Shown piece by piece: positions 52,060-62,164 of a DNA stretch of 64,000 nucleotides. Both the position numbers and the translations under genes were made by a program. The notes under the pieces are model-generated. The model searched no databases, was not told where the DNA came from, and saw only the letters and a program-made list of their open reading frames with translations. The first letter of the stretch is position 1. Every line of letters starts with the position of its first letter. Origin of the DNA: Merluccius polli. Taxonomy: Eukaryota; Chordata; Actinopteri; Gadiformes; Merlucciidae. The stretch is from assembly GCA_030340625.1 (NCBI GenBank), contig JAOPHQ010002281.1, positions 62,001 through 126,000 of the forward strand. Reading direction: 5' to 3'.

Positions 52060-52899
52060 TTGACACTGATCTATGTTTTTGTTTATTCTTTTAAAGAAAT
52101 GTCAGAGTGGAAAAAAAATCCGGTGTGGCAGCATTTCACCGAGCCTACTCCGGGAAAGGCTCGCTGCAACATCTGCAATTTGTTTGTGAGCATGGGGGCT
52201 GGAAATGCGAGGACGAAAAATACTTCAAATATGTGGATCCACCTGAAGCGTCACCACGATGAGACCTATAATGAAGCACACAAAGAAAAGGAAAAGGATG
52301 ATAGAGCATCAGCTTCTACTGCAGCAGGTTCAACACAGCCTAATCTTGTGCAGATGTTCGATGCCCAAAGGAAATGGAGTAATTCTGACACCAGGTCCAA
52401 ACAAGCTGATCTTGCCATAGTTCAGATGATTGCCACAGACAATCAGCCATTTTCAGTTGTGTCTGATGTTGGTTTTAAAAGGTTGGTGACATTGCTGGAG
52501 CCAAGATACTCCCTCAAAACAGAAAAGTTCTATCGCACTGACCGCTTTGATGGTGTTCACACAAAAGTAGAAAACAAAATCAAGGAGCTGGTCACGTTAG
52601 AAAATGCAGGCCCCTATTTGTCATTTACAACGGATTGTTGGTCTGGGGACACAGAATCCCTAATGAGCCTGACCTGTCATTTCATTAACAGTGACTGGGA
52701 AAGGAAACAAATTGTCCTCAGTGTCAAAGCCATGTATGGCTCTCACATAGGTGAATATATCAGCGAGGTGTTCCTCAGTCTGCTGAGGCATTGGGGCATC
52801 GACACAGAGAGAGTCCTGCTTGTGCTTCGCGATAGTGGCGCCAATATGGTTAAAGGGATGAGGCTCACCGAAGTACCAGATCTCAGCTGCAGTGCTCAC

Positions 52900-53422
52900 C
52901 AGGGCTCCGAACCGGTTCAAGGAACGAAAACGAAAACCGGAAACGAACGGAATTTTACGAGGAACGGAAACGGAAACGAAAACCAAATGGTCTTCAACTG
53001 TTCCGGAACAGAAACGTTATTCTGAAATCCCCCAAACCGGTTAATAACGTTTTTTTTTCGTTCTCTATATAGCCTATAAAATTTCACAAAAGCATAGCCT
53101 ATTTCATGAAAAAAAAAAAAAAATTCTGGTTGCCGCGTTCACTTCGCCGCCCGCTAAGCTCAGCTGTCACAAATTCCCACCACCATTTAGACTACTGTGT
53201 AAATTAAGGGCAAATACCAATAACTAGGTCTATTGTAAGGTAGACCACAAAAATAGACTAGGCCCAATAACACTGCCGGAACGTTAAGAACAAACGTTAT
53301 TTTATGTTCCGAACCGGTTCAGGAACGATATGTTGGTGGCGGAACGCAAGAACGAAAACGTTAAATATACCGGTTCCGTTCGGAGCGGAACGATTGAAAA
53401 ATAATTTCGTTTTCAAGCCCTG
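52900..53422. mobile_element. hAT MITE inside the hAT transposase gene
   Basis: The ends are CAGGGCTCCGAACCGG and ...tttcaagccctg. The perfect 8-bp TSD is GTGCTCAC (52892-52899 and 53423-53430). 523 bp, with 'ggaacgaaaacg' and 'gttccg' motifs inverted at the two ends. It interrupts the codons between SCSA and TLQLVV. Confidence 0.97.
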
Positions 53423-54042
53423 GTGCTCACACACTTCAGCTGGTGGTGAATGAGGGGATCAACAGCCAGCGAGCAGTGAAGGACATTGTTGCAAAATTAA
53501 AGTCTTCTGCTACCCATTTTAACCATTCGATACTGGCCAAACAGCGTTTGAAGGACATTCAAAAAGATCTTGACCTCCCCCAGCACAGAATAATCCAGTC
53601 AGTGCCAACACGCTGGAACTCCAATCTTCACATGATGGAGAGCATGCTTGAGCAGAAGCGGGCACTTACTGTATATGCAGGGGAACATGGAAAGATTGAT
53701 ACCTTAACAGCAGATCAGTGGACTGTTGTGGGCAATTTGATTGACACACTGAGGCCGCTTGAACAGGTAACACGGGAAGTGAGCAGATCAGACTCATCAA
53801 TATCATGCATAATTCCCAGCATCACCGTCCTAAAAATGCTACTTGAAGTCGAGGGTGCAAAAACATGGGGCATCAAAACACTCCGCAACACTATGCTGGA
53901 CAGTTTAAAGGCAAGGTTTGAAAATGCAGACAAGACCAAATGCTTGGTCCTCGCAACATTGATAGATCCGCGTTACAGGGGTCATGCCTTGGCACCGGAT
54001 GCACTGAGGTATGCAAAGGCCTGGATAAAGGAAGAGCATGCC

Positions 54043-54082
54043 GCTCTGTCTGAGGCTGACACGCTCTGTCTGAGGCTGAGAA
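54043..54082 (+). repeat. 20-bp tandem duplication causing a frameshift
   Basis: The unit gctctgtctgaggctgacac (54043-54062) is followed at once by a second copy of its first 17 bases and then the gene. Adding 20 bases shifts the frame by two. Upstream the frame is that of 53443; from 54063 the sensible frame (KQKRASSEDQG … VEEEEGEDASPSDM) is the one open to 54276. The apparent stop at 54130-54132 and the ATG at 54135 are by-products. Confidence 0.93.
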
Positions 54083-55467
54083 ACAGAAAAGGGCTTCCTC
54101 AGAAGATCAAGGCCCAGATCCAAAACGGATAAGGGTGGAGGAAGAAGAGGGGGAAGACGCTAGTCCGTCTGACATGCTTGAAAAGATATATGCCAACCTT
54201 CTGGGGGCACACGGACCAACCTCTGAGGAGACTGCTGATGATGATGAGGAGCAGCAGTTCACTCAGCAGCTGGATCCAGTGTTTCCCCTAGAAATTTTTC
54301 CAGCAGTGGTGCTGTTACGTAACGGAGGCAAGCCGCACGCGGCGGCGCGCAGGGGTCTGGGGGCATTCACCTCCGGAAGATTTTTTTTTTTAATAACCCC
54401 TTAAACCATAACTTCTGGCAAGTTTTGTGGATAGAAATGGACATTTTGAAACAAATATGATATACCATCAACAGATTTAATATTGGAGCACGTACCTTGA
54501 ACTGGTCAGAAACAGAAATCTTGATTTTATAATTTTAGACAGGATTACTCATGTTTTTCTTTTGTGTTAATTTTAAGCTTTTATTTACATTATTGGTAGA
54601 AATTGATTGAGGCAAAAAATATTGAAAAAGTTGTCTTAAAGGGGAAATGAACCCAAAAACAACACTATGCTCCAACACTATATTTCATCACATGAATAAA
54701 GTTGATTGTGCTGCCATCAAATGTACTAACTCCATATAAAAAAGAAAATATTTTAACGGCTACAGTAACGGTGATTTGACGCGTCATCAAATCACCGGAA
54801 GAAAAATGCAGGACTACAAGTTATGAACGTTCTGAATGTGAATCTTCAGGAGAGCAGCCCTCTCGGACACACACACACACAGGCAGTGGCGGTTCTAGAC
54901 CAAAATCACCAGGGGGGCCGAGGTGGGGCCAGTGTGTTTTTAAGGGGGGCACATTTATAACCATATACTTTATTTATAACCATATAAAATGGATTCATCT
55001 GTAGTACTGATTTCCACTAGCATCTTGCATAGAAAGAAAGTTAGAGAAAGTTAGACCGTAAATTTCACTGTCACGAATGTCCATGCCTTATATACAGTCA
55101 TTGGTCCATGCTGAGAAATTTAAAGTGACAGACATCCAATTAGACCTAGTCCTACAAGCACAATAACATTGCAGGAGCATATTTGTTTATTTGTTTAACA
55201 GATTCACAGATTCACAACGAAATTGTTTAGTTTGGTGGATTCCTATTGTCCATGCAATACCATACATTTTCAAGAGCGATACTATATTTTTCAGTTTCAA
55301 ACACCATTGAAACATAAAGGTTTTTTGTATTTGTGCAAACGCTTGTTTGAAGAAAACCTGAGGTTGTTCATGTTGTTTTGTAAAAGGATATTCCATTAAA
55401 TATGAAGGTTTTCAAATGTACATGTACTTATTTGCACGGAAACAAAGGGAAAAAACACTGTTGGGGA

Positions 55468-55605
55468 ATATTAACCCACCCCGTAGCTCCGCGGTGGGTT
55501 ACGTTCGCGGGGTGGGGGGGGTGCGCGCAATATTAACCCACCCCGTAGCTCCGCGGTGGGTTACGTTCGCGGGGGGTGCGCGCAATATTAACCCACCCCG
55601 TAGCT
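55468..55605 (+). repeat. ~67-bp tandem repeat, three copies
   Basis: Three copies of 'aatattaacccaccccgtag' + 'ctccgcggtgggttacgttc' with variable G-rich spacers. The third copy is cut by the hairpin arm at 55606. Confidence 0.9.
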
Positions 55606-55808
55606 CCGCGGACCCGACCGCGCAGCACCCACCGCCGTCTACAATCGCTGTTACCGCTGTTTTATTATCATCCACACCGTCACCGGGGCTTCATAGTAAT
55701 GTGTCCGAATAGAGCAGCCCTCTCGGACACACACATGCTGTTACCGCTGTAACATGCTGTTAACAGCGATTGTAGACGGCGGTGGGTGCTGCGCGGTCGG
55801 GTCCGCGG
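55606..55808. repeat. Inverted repeat with 48-bp arms
   Basis: 55606-55653 (ccgcggacccgaccgcgcag ...) and 55761-55808 are essentially perfect complements. The ~107-bp loop includes one degenerate unit of the 100-bp satellite seen at 49651-50250. Confidence 0.9.
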
Positions 55809-56126
55809 CTAGCGGGTCCGTTGCTGGCGGGTCCGCGGCAATCGCGGCGAATTCTTAGATTACTCGCCAGAGTGGCGAGTGGTCTTCATAAATTACTCGA
55901 CAAATACAAAAATTACTCGCATTTGGCGAGTAAAACAACCTTATTTCAACCCCTGTGTGTGTGTGTGTGTCCGAGAGGGCTGCTCTCCTGAAGATTCACA
56001 TTCAGAACGTTCATAACTTGTAGTCCTGCATTTTTCTTCCGGTGATTTGATGACGCGTCAAATCACCGTTACTGTAGCCGTTACATTCTTTTCTTTTTTA
56101 TATGGAGTACATTTGATGGCAGCACA

Positions 56127-56925
56127 ATGTTGGGAGAAAAATATGGCCTAAGCTAGGCTAACAACGGCGCGGGCCCTTTAAGGGTTCAGATCAAAAAGAG
56201 GAGCAAATAAAGAGATGTAAACTGAATTAAACTGAGTATATTTATTCTTAATCAAAAGCTAATCAAAGTCAACGGGTAAAGGCAAACAATAACAAATACA
56301 GCGCCGGTGTCACAAAGAGCTTCGCCTCCGGAGAAGTTCTGCTGATTGTGAGCCCTGAGTCTCAGGTCCCTTGGGGCTATATAGATTAAAGGGCAGGTTC
56401 GGCCAGGGGGATGACATCATGAGCGGATACATGGATACTTTTTGGCTCAAAAAGGGCAAGTTCTAGTTTGAAGTTAGATAGCAGGGCATCTTTAATTGGC
56501 TTCCCCCGTCTTTCATGGGGAGGCTGAGTCGCAGTGCCCATTTTGACCGGGCCTCCCCCGCCTAAGATGTGCGAGGTTTGGGCCGCGTGACATCACCAAG
56601 CGCTCTGATTAACATGGCTCTCAGTCTCAGGCAGTAGCGCTTATCACCTGCTACTCCCCTGGACATTTTTGTTACATCTGGGTGCGCAAGGGATTCTCTG
56701 TGAGGGGAGGGGAGCCTATAAACAATGATCACTATGTCTGGTTTTGGACTGGCTCACATGTGGGGGAAGGGTGAAGTATTCATAAACAATGTGAATGTCT
56801 ATCGTGACCCTGCTATTCTAGCTCTAAGTAACCGTTTGGGCCTTTTACTATTGTGGGATACCGTTTGGGCCTTTTAGCATAGCGTTTTTAATATTTAGCA
56901 TAGCATTCTTAATATTTCAATAACA
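56127..56925 (-). repeat. LTR-type insertion in foldback right arm
   Basis: The intact opposite arm shows that 56127-56925 is foreign; ACAA flanks both sides (56123-56126 and about 56926-56929). The segment 56127-56675 has TG...CA-type ends (tgttgggagaaaaatatggc ... ttttgttaca), and the following 250 bp match window positions 290-447. It is probably an LTR retroelement remnant, minus strand; the class is uncertain. No open frame of interest. Confidence 0.55.
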
Positions 56926-57385
56926 ATCAACTTTATTCATGTGATGAAATATAGTGTTGGAGCATAGTGTTGTTTTTGGGTTCATTTCCCCTTTAACGCT
57001 TGGCAATTTCAAGATGACGTTGTAGTTGTGCTAAATACCGATCATGTGAAGATTTTTGCAGTGGCGCTGATTTTCCAGCAGTGGCGCTGCGCCACTGCTG
57101 AATACATAGTAGGGGAAACACTGGGATCAATACCTACGGGAGCCGTTGATCGACAGACAGACGGGCCAACCACTTGAATGGTGGAAACAAAATGCATCCC
57201 GCTTTCACCTTCTGGCACCACTCGCCAGAAAATTTCTCTGTCCACCCCCCTCCTCTGTTCCCAGTGAGAGGGTATTCAGCGAGGTCAGCCAGATATATGA
57301 GAAAAAGAGAAACAGGCTGATGGGAGAAAATGCAGAGCGTCTCTGTTTCCTCCATTATAACCTGCAGCTCCTAAACTGGGAGTAT

Positions 57386-57786
57386 TAAGCACGTTTAGTG
57401 AGGGGTGTGTGGGTAAAGAGTATTGACAGTGGGGCAATGCAAATATTATGCACAATTCTTTTATGCACAAAAAGTTGTTTTTTGTTCTGTATTACTGTTT
57501 ACATTTTCCTGATATTCTTTGGTTTTCTTGTTGTTACTGTGTGCAATAGTGTTATTATTTTATTTATGCTTAAATATTTATTTACAGAATTTATTTTCAG
57601 TATTTTTAGCACTGAACTCCTTTACTTGTTCTACCGCCCCTTTTTTAATATTTGTTAAATTAAGCACGTTCAGTGAGAGGTGTGTGGGTAAAGAGTATTG
57701 ACAGTGGGGCAATGTGGATATTATGCACAATTCTTTTATGCACAAAAAGTTGTTTTTTGTTCTGTATTACTGTTTACATTTTCCAC
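57386..57786 (+). repeat. 126-bp direct duplication in 3' UTR of hAT gene
   Basis: 57386-57511 and 57660-57786 are about 95% identical by eye ('gtgtgtgggtaaagagtatt', 'aaaaagttgttttttgttct'), both starting at the TAA of the transposase or its copy. A 150-bp T-rich segment separates them. A polyadenylation-type 'aataaa' follows at 57793. Confidence 0.9.
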
Positions 57787-58041
57787 AAGTTCAATAAATG
57801 TTCCTTTTTCAAATTGAGACTTGTAACATTTGTTATCATTAGTGTAATTTTTATGATGTAAATTGAGGGAGAAAAAGCAGTATCGGCTCAAGAAAATCAG
57901 TATCGGTGTATCGGCTATCGGCTAAGGCTGATGAAAAAAAATCTGTATCGGCCCTATAAAATCTGTATCGGTCGATCACTAGTCTCATGCATTACTGATC
58001 TGGAAAATAAAATGGCTTTCAAAATGTTTTTGACTGATCAT

Positions 58042-58113
58042 ATTGTAGCAAATTCAGGGGCAGCTAGGAATTGAACCCAGCTTGCCCAGGTCATAGGCAA
58101 GCACACTAACCAG
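58042..58113 (-). tRNA. tRNA-like pseudogene or SINE head
   Basis: On the minus strand TTTAGCTGACTGGTTAGTG (A-box-like) and GGGTTCAATTCCTAGC (B box) are at tRNA spacing, and the 3' arm GCTGCCCC pairs only partly with the start. A GCTTGCC/GGCAAGC stem with a 9-base loop sits where the anticodon arm should be. Not a clean functional tRNA; a tRNA pseudogene or SINE is more likely. Confidence 0.45.
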
Positions 58114-58239
58114 TCAGCTAAAGGATCCAAGCTATTAGTCAAGGGCTAGAGAGACATACATGGTCATTATGCTGCCCCGTCAGGAAGCGTGGCCCCCATG
58201 CTACGCCATACCAGCTCCCTCACTCCCTGGGCATGCAAA

Positions 58240-60250
58240 TCAGTCATTGGTGAATTCTGCCCATATTTCTTTGTTTATTTCTACATGATGTCCCATCACT
58301 GAGGTTGGTTGTGGGATGGGCTGAACATCAAATTCAAACCTTTGTGTGTTGTGACATGTACACTCAAGAATCTGCTTAGTTGAGCAGAGACAGCTGACAT
58401 CTCTGTAGATAACTGTGGCAGGGTAGATGCCACGGGGTTCAAAGATAGGGGATCGCACAGTCAGTCTCCGTTTTGAACAGGTTTTAATTGCATATACAAT
58501 GATCTCGCACACTGTCGTCGCCGCGGGCCCAGCTCAGGCTCCGGTCGCCGACCCGTGTGCTCGGGTCCCGAATCTCCCGGGTCCAGCACGCTACTGTGTT
58601 TATAAAGGGAGAGAGTGATTAGCCCAATGGAACCCAGGTGTGCCAATCACTCTCACCTGGCGCGGCTCTCCCGAGCCCTCTCCACAGCTCCCCCTTGCGG
58701 CTGATGCACCACGCCCCCCCACAATAACCTTTCCTGGTGTGAGAGTGTTCATCTGATGGAGGCGCATTGTCAAAGGAACCACCGGAAGTCGTTTTGGCAT
58801 CTTCTGTACAGCTTTGTCCACAGCTTCCTTGTCAATGTAGAACAGCTGTATAGAGGTCTGGGCATTCAGACAGTCATACAATTGCCTGGCATTTGGAATG
58901 TCTTTTCCTTCACTGACCAATCTGTCTGCTGTTCTTTGTAAAAACCCCACCCACTCCATCTGGAGCACCTTTTCCGTGGCTTGCTTCAAAGAAGCTCCAT
59001 GTGCCTTTCTTGAAGCCCTTCTTGAACAACTCTGTGCTCAACATATAGAAGTTGCCCTTCTGGCAGTATTGGGTGCCAAATGAACCAAAGTTACTGATGG
59101 ATGGTGGGTATTCACATGATCTAGCACAGGGGACAGGTGTGTCCATATAGCAGGCAGACTTTTCTCTTTTGATGCTGAGATGGCCGTGAAGCACAAATGT
59201 TTGTCCACTCCACCCACATGAAGGATTCCCGTATGCAGTGTTGCTTGGTGCTGAGAGGATGCAAAGTGAGCTGCCTGAATCTCTGCTGACAATTTGTATC
59301 CGTAATGTTTGGAAAAATCTATGTGAATCAAACACTCAGAGATTTCATGCTATTGTTGAGCTCACGGTAGTGGATGTATTGCGGTTTAATGTTGAATTGA
59401 TGCCTTGTGAAAACTCTCAGCTGGTTCTGGAACATATCAGTCATATCTCCTAGAGAACTCACCATCTCCTTTTTCACAGTCATTCGGACTGGTTGTGATT
59501 CTTTCTCACTTTCTTTGTTGTTCTTCCTTATTTCTCCCAGTTCAGTTGTCCACTGTACAAATCTCACTGGAGCCTCAGCATCATAGTCACGGTTGAGCTT
59601 GTTGCTTCTGCATTTGGCACATTCCATACATGCATTCTTTGCTTGCAGGGTCACAGCATATTGAGTTTGCGATGATATCCAAGTCAGTTGTCCCAAGAAG
59701 TTGGAGTGTATGAAGCTTCTTACAGAGACAGGTTTCTCTGTCAGATATGGATGGGTGGACAACCCAGAAAGGACACATGCAACAGAAAAGTGCATATGAC
59801 AGCTGACTTGATGGATTCTTAATAAGGAATTTGCAATGATTTTTTACAGTATCATTTAGAAACCTTTTTCTGCATTTTTGTTTTTCCCCTTGTGATGTTT
59901 TTTTTTTTCCTGCAGTCAAGTGGCTGACATCTCTCAAAAATAATTCCTGTACCTTCTTTTGGAGCCTCCTTTGTGTTGATCGATATTTTCTTCTTTGAAA
60001 AGACAGTTCACTTTGGTTCCTCTTGCCAAACGAGTTTCTTGAACAACCAAGTGAGGTCTGTATTGTTTTCTGTAGTTTGTAATTTTTTATGATCTTTCCT
60101 GACGCAATTCGTGATATCATCTGACGCACTCTCTCTTCTTTAGTGTCTTGGTACTTGGTCTGATATTATTTATCAGCACATTATGAAAAAAGAGAGTTCT
60201 TTGAACCTCTGCAGTGACTTTATGTCTTCCTATCTCCTGTCGTTTTCTTT
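58240..60250 (-). pseudogene. Repetitive fish DDE-like gene, interrupted by a solo LTR
   Basis: Minus-strand coding remnant in several frames. N-terminal part (60250-59587): basic, LFLRDVSHLTAGKKKTSQGE, SQLSYALFCCMCPFWVVHPS, ISDRETCLCKKLHTL, SICCDPASKECMYGMCQM (cysteine-rich). Middle (59620-59040): FVQWTTELGEIRKN, HIDFSKHYGYKLSAEIQAAHF (acidic D) and TLHTGILHV. C-terminal part (59120-58730): GTQYCQKGNFYMLSTELFKK, SFFEASHGKGAPDGVGGVF (acidic E). It continues after the LTR as YRDVSCLCSTKQILECTC to a TGA at 58240. The pattern is that of an uncharacterised multi-copy fish gene that looks like a DDE-type nuclease; I cannot name its superfamily. At least three frameshifts. Confidence 0.6.
58414..58723 (-). 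repeat. Solo LTR of the gypsy (Gmr1-like) family
   Basis: The reverse complement matches the LTRs at 18671-18979 and 23266-23574 along its whole ~310 bp, with roughly a dozen differences. The 5-bp TSD is ATAAC (58409-58413 and 58724-58728). It probably arose by recombination between LTRs of a full element that had inserted in the gene at 58240-60250. Confidence 0.95.
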
Positions 60251-60369
60251 TTCAGCAAAATCTTTAATTTTTGAATTTCTCTGTATAGAGAATTGTTTAT
60301 TCAAATTGAATTTAAAGTAGCCTATTTCACTTAATATTTTTCAGCTTACTTAGAACATGGGCAGCTAAC

Positions 60370-60667
60370 TTAAAGGCACACTCCTTAATCCTTAACAATA
60401 AGTTATATTTTTCAAGAAATGGGTATTTATTATTAAAGGTGCACTATGCAACTTTTTTATGGGCCTATAAACAAACAAAAGACAGAGCTCTTGATACAAG
60501 GAATATCAGTTTGCAAGAGCTAACATGAGTTTTAGATGTACTTTAAAGTCCCATCTAGAAGTCCTACAGTTCAATAACATAGGACTATATAACCAAATTG
60601 TTACATAGTGTGCCTTTAATTAAAATGTGTAAACAAACAATGCATACATTATGGAGTGTACCTTTAA
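60370..60667. mobile_element. Two nested TTAA MITEs
   Basis: Outer element: 'ttaaaggcacactcc' at 60370 and 'ggagtgtacctttaa' ending 60667. Inner element: 'ttaaaggtgcactatgcaac' at 60433 and 'gttacatagtgtgcctttaa' ending 60619. Both use TTAA as target. The two have related tips, so the inner one is a relative inserted into the outer one. Non-coding. Confidence 0.85.
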
Positions 60668-62164
60668 CACTTTGGAAGAGACAGTTGTTAGCCTACATAA
60701 TATCATGTTGATGATCCTAACAATCAAAGAACTACACTTTTTTGAATCTACCTATGACTGTACAGTTACTCTATATATAGTATAATTTTAGACTCATGGA
60801 CCTATGCACTCATCTAACCATGCACTAATCTAACCCGGATGTCTGTGGTTCAGGGTCTGGTTCAGGACTTTGTGTTGGTGTCATCTCTACAAGTCTCTGC
60901 CTTCTTGCTCTGCACTTCTGCTGCGACTCTCCAATACCTGCGCTTGTACCTTTGATCCCTTTCACCCAGATCGGCCACTGTGCTTGTCTGCCCTGCATTT
61001 CTCATTTTGTGCCATCTATTTCTGTCTTTTTGCAATTTTCTGCCTTCCTTACAGGGTCCGCATTTCGCGGTACCCTGTATTGCCATTGCCTTTCTGCTGC
61101 TGACAGCTTCATCTACCTAGAACAGAAATTATTCAATTTCCTTAACCTGGAATGGTATCCCACACATGTACCCTTTACAGTAAAATGAATCCATAATAAA
61201 TGTAAAATAATGCAAAATGCTTAAATGTGATTTGGATGTGTGCTAACCTCAAACCAGATACCACATGGCATGTCTAAAAACAGAATTTTATGGATTTTCA
61301 TCATATTCTCAGTTTTTAAATTGAATGACAGATTCATTGCAATATCACAATACGATTTGACAAATAATTAATCTACTGTTAGTGTACCCTCAACATTTTG
61401 TACAAAATAATAACAGAAGAAGCATGACATACCTCACTGCCTTCCAGACGTTTCCTGCCAGAGGAAGTGACATCACTTGGCGCAGGTAACATGCTTTTTA
61501 TATAAACGCTTTGGAGATTTTTATCTGGTTTTATGAGGTAACAGAGTTGACGAGAACATAGGGACAGACACAAAATATATTAATAATACAGAAAATAGAT
61601 ATTCTATGCAATTGATTTTATAACTGTTAAAAAAAAAAGTTAGACTTAATTATTTCATGTTTATTCAGGTTGAATGTATGAATCAGTAGCCGAAGACAAT
61701 CAATAATGGGTGGGGTGGGAGTCATTTAGATAATATTTTATGTATAAATTGTGCATAAAATATACATCATTATTAGTGACAGTTTAATATAATTAGTATT
61801 ATTCAAAACTGATTCAATAAAGATTTTTTGGGAAAAAAATAACAAAAGATTTATCTGGGAGACGCAAAATGTACCCCCAATTCTAGAACTATCCATATAT
61901 ATTGAGGGATTAATTTAGGGTGGAGTCAGCTAAAATGGGCCACTTTTTGGTAAATGATTTATTAGAAAATGAAATAAGCTATGCATGAGATCTAATGATA
62001 TTTTTATAAATTGGCATGGGTCTCTTAAATATTTATTTGTTAAAAAAAATTGAAAAAGTATAATTGTTTTGGAATTATGAGAGTTACAGTATCAGCAGGT
62101 TCCCTCTTGAGCTACGACACAATGTTCAGTAAAAATGGGCCAATATGCATTTAAAATGAACTGA
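60668..62164. other. AT-rich spacer
   Basis: A C/T-rich stretch at 60850-61100 gives medium open frames on both strands without a domain. 61200-62160 is AT-rich with no repeats or genes recognised, ending in a (TG)n tract at about 62196-62260. Confidence 0.4.

Larger units (their letters stand above)
54277..57123. mobile_element. Large foldback/hAT-like insertion in transposase gene
   Basis: The tips are CAGTGTTTCCCCTAGAAAT and ...ggggaaacactg (hAT-like). The flanking repeat is GGATC (54272-54276 and 57124-57128), only 5 bp. The inner arms are long: 54636-54880 is repeated inverted at 55963-56126 plus 56926-57000. The right arm is split by an insertion at 56127-56925. The centre has tandem repeats and a 48-bp-arm hairpin. 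No transposase. Confidence 0.85.
52060..57388 (+). pseudogene. hAT transposase, ZBED-like, split by insertions
   Basis: Coding parts: 52060-52899 (likely start MSEWKKNP at 52099), 53423-54132, 54063/54135-54276 in a shifted frame, and 57124-57388. Domains: BED zinc finger (WQHFTEPTPGKARCNICNLF … HLKRHH) at residues ~1-55; catalytic region with FTTDCWSGDTESLMSLTCHF (first Asp), a DSGANMVKGM segment (second), and THLQL-type helix; C-terminal dimerisation domain LEWWKQNASRFHLLAPLARK and PSSVPSERVFSEVSQIYEKK with RLMGENAERLCFLHYN. This is the ZBED1/ZBED4-like order. Two insertions and a 20-bp duplication disable it. Removal of the first insertion and its TSD (531 bp) keeps frame. Confidence 0.92.
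49064..57981 (+). mobile_element. hAT transposon with BED-finger transposase and nested insertions
   Basis: Left end TAGTGATCGACCGATA (49064) and right end TATCGGTCGATCACTA (57966-57981), with 'tatcgg' subterminal repeats on both sides (49160-49190; 57880-57970). The transposase gene occupies 52060-57388. Nested inside: a TTAA element (49352-50868), a hAT MITE (52900-53422) and a large foldback (54277-57123). No 8-bp TSD was found at the outer ends, so they may have been altered. Confidence 0.65.

Noticed and set aside
53025..54135. Apparent stop codons and new ATG starts (53443, 54135) in the hAT gene
   Set aside because: They result from the MITE insertion and the 20-bp duplication, not from separate genes.
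58042..58113. Functional tRNA gene
   Set aside because: Acceptor stem pairing is incomplete and the anticodon loop has an abnormal size.
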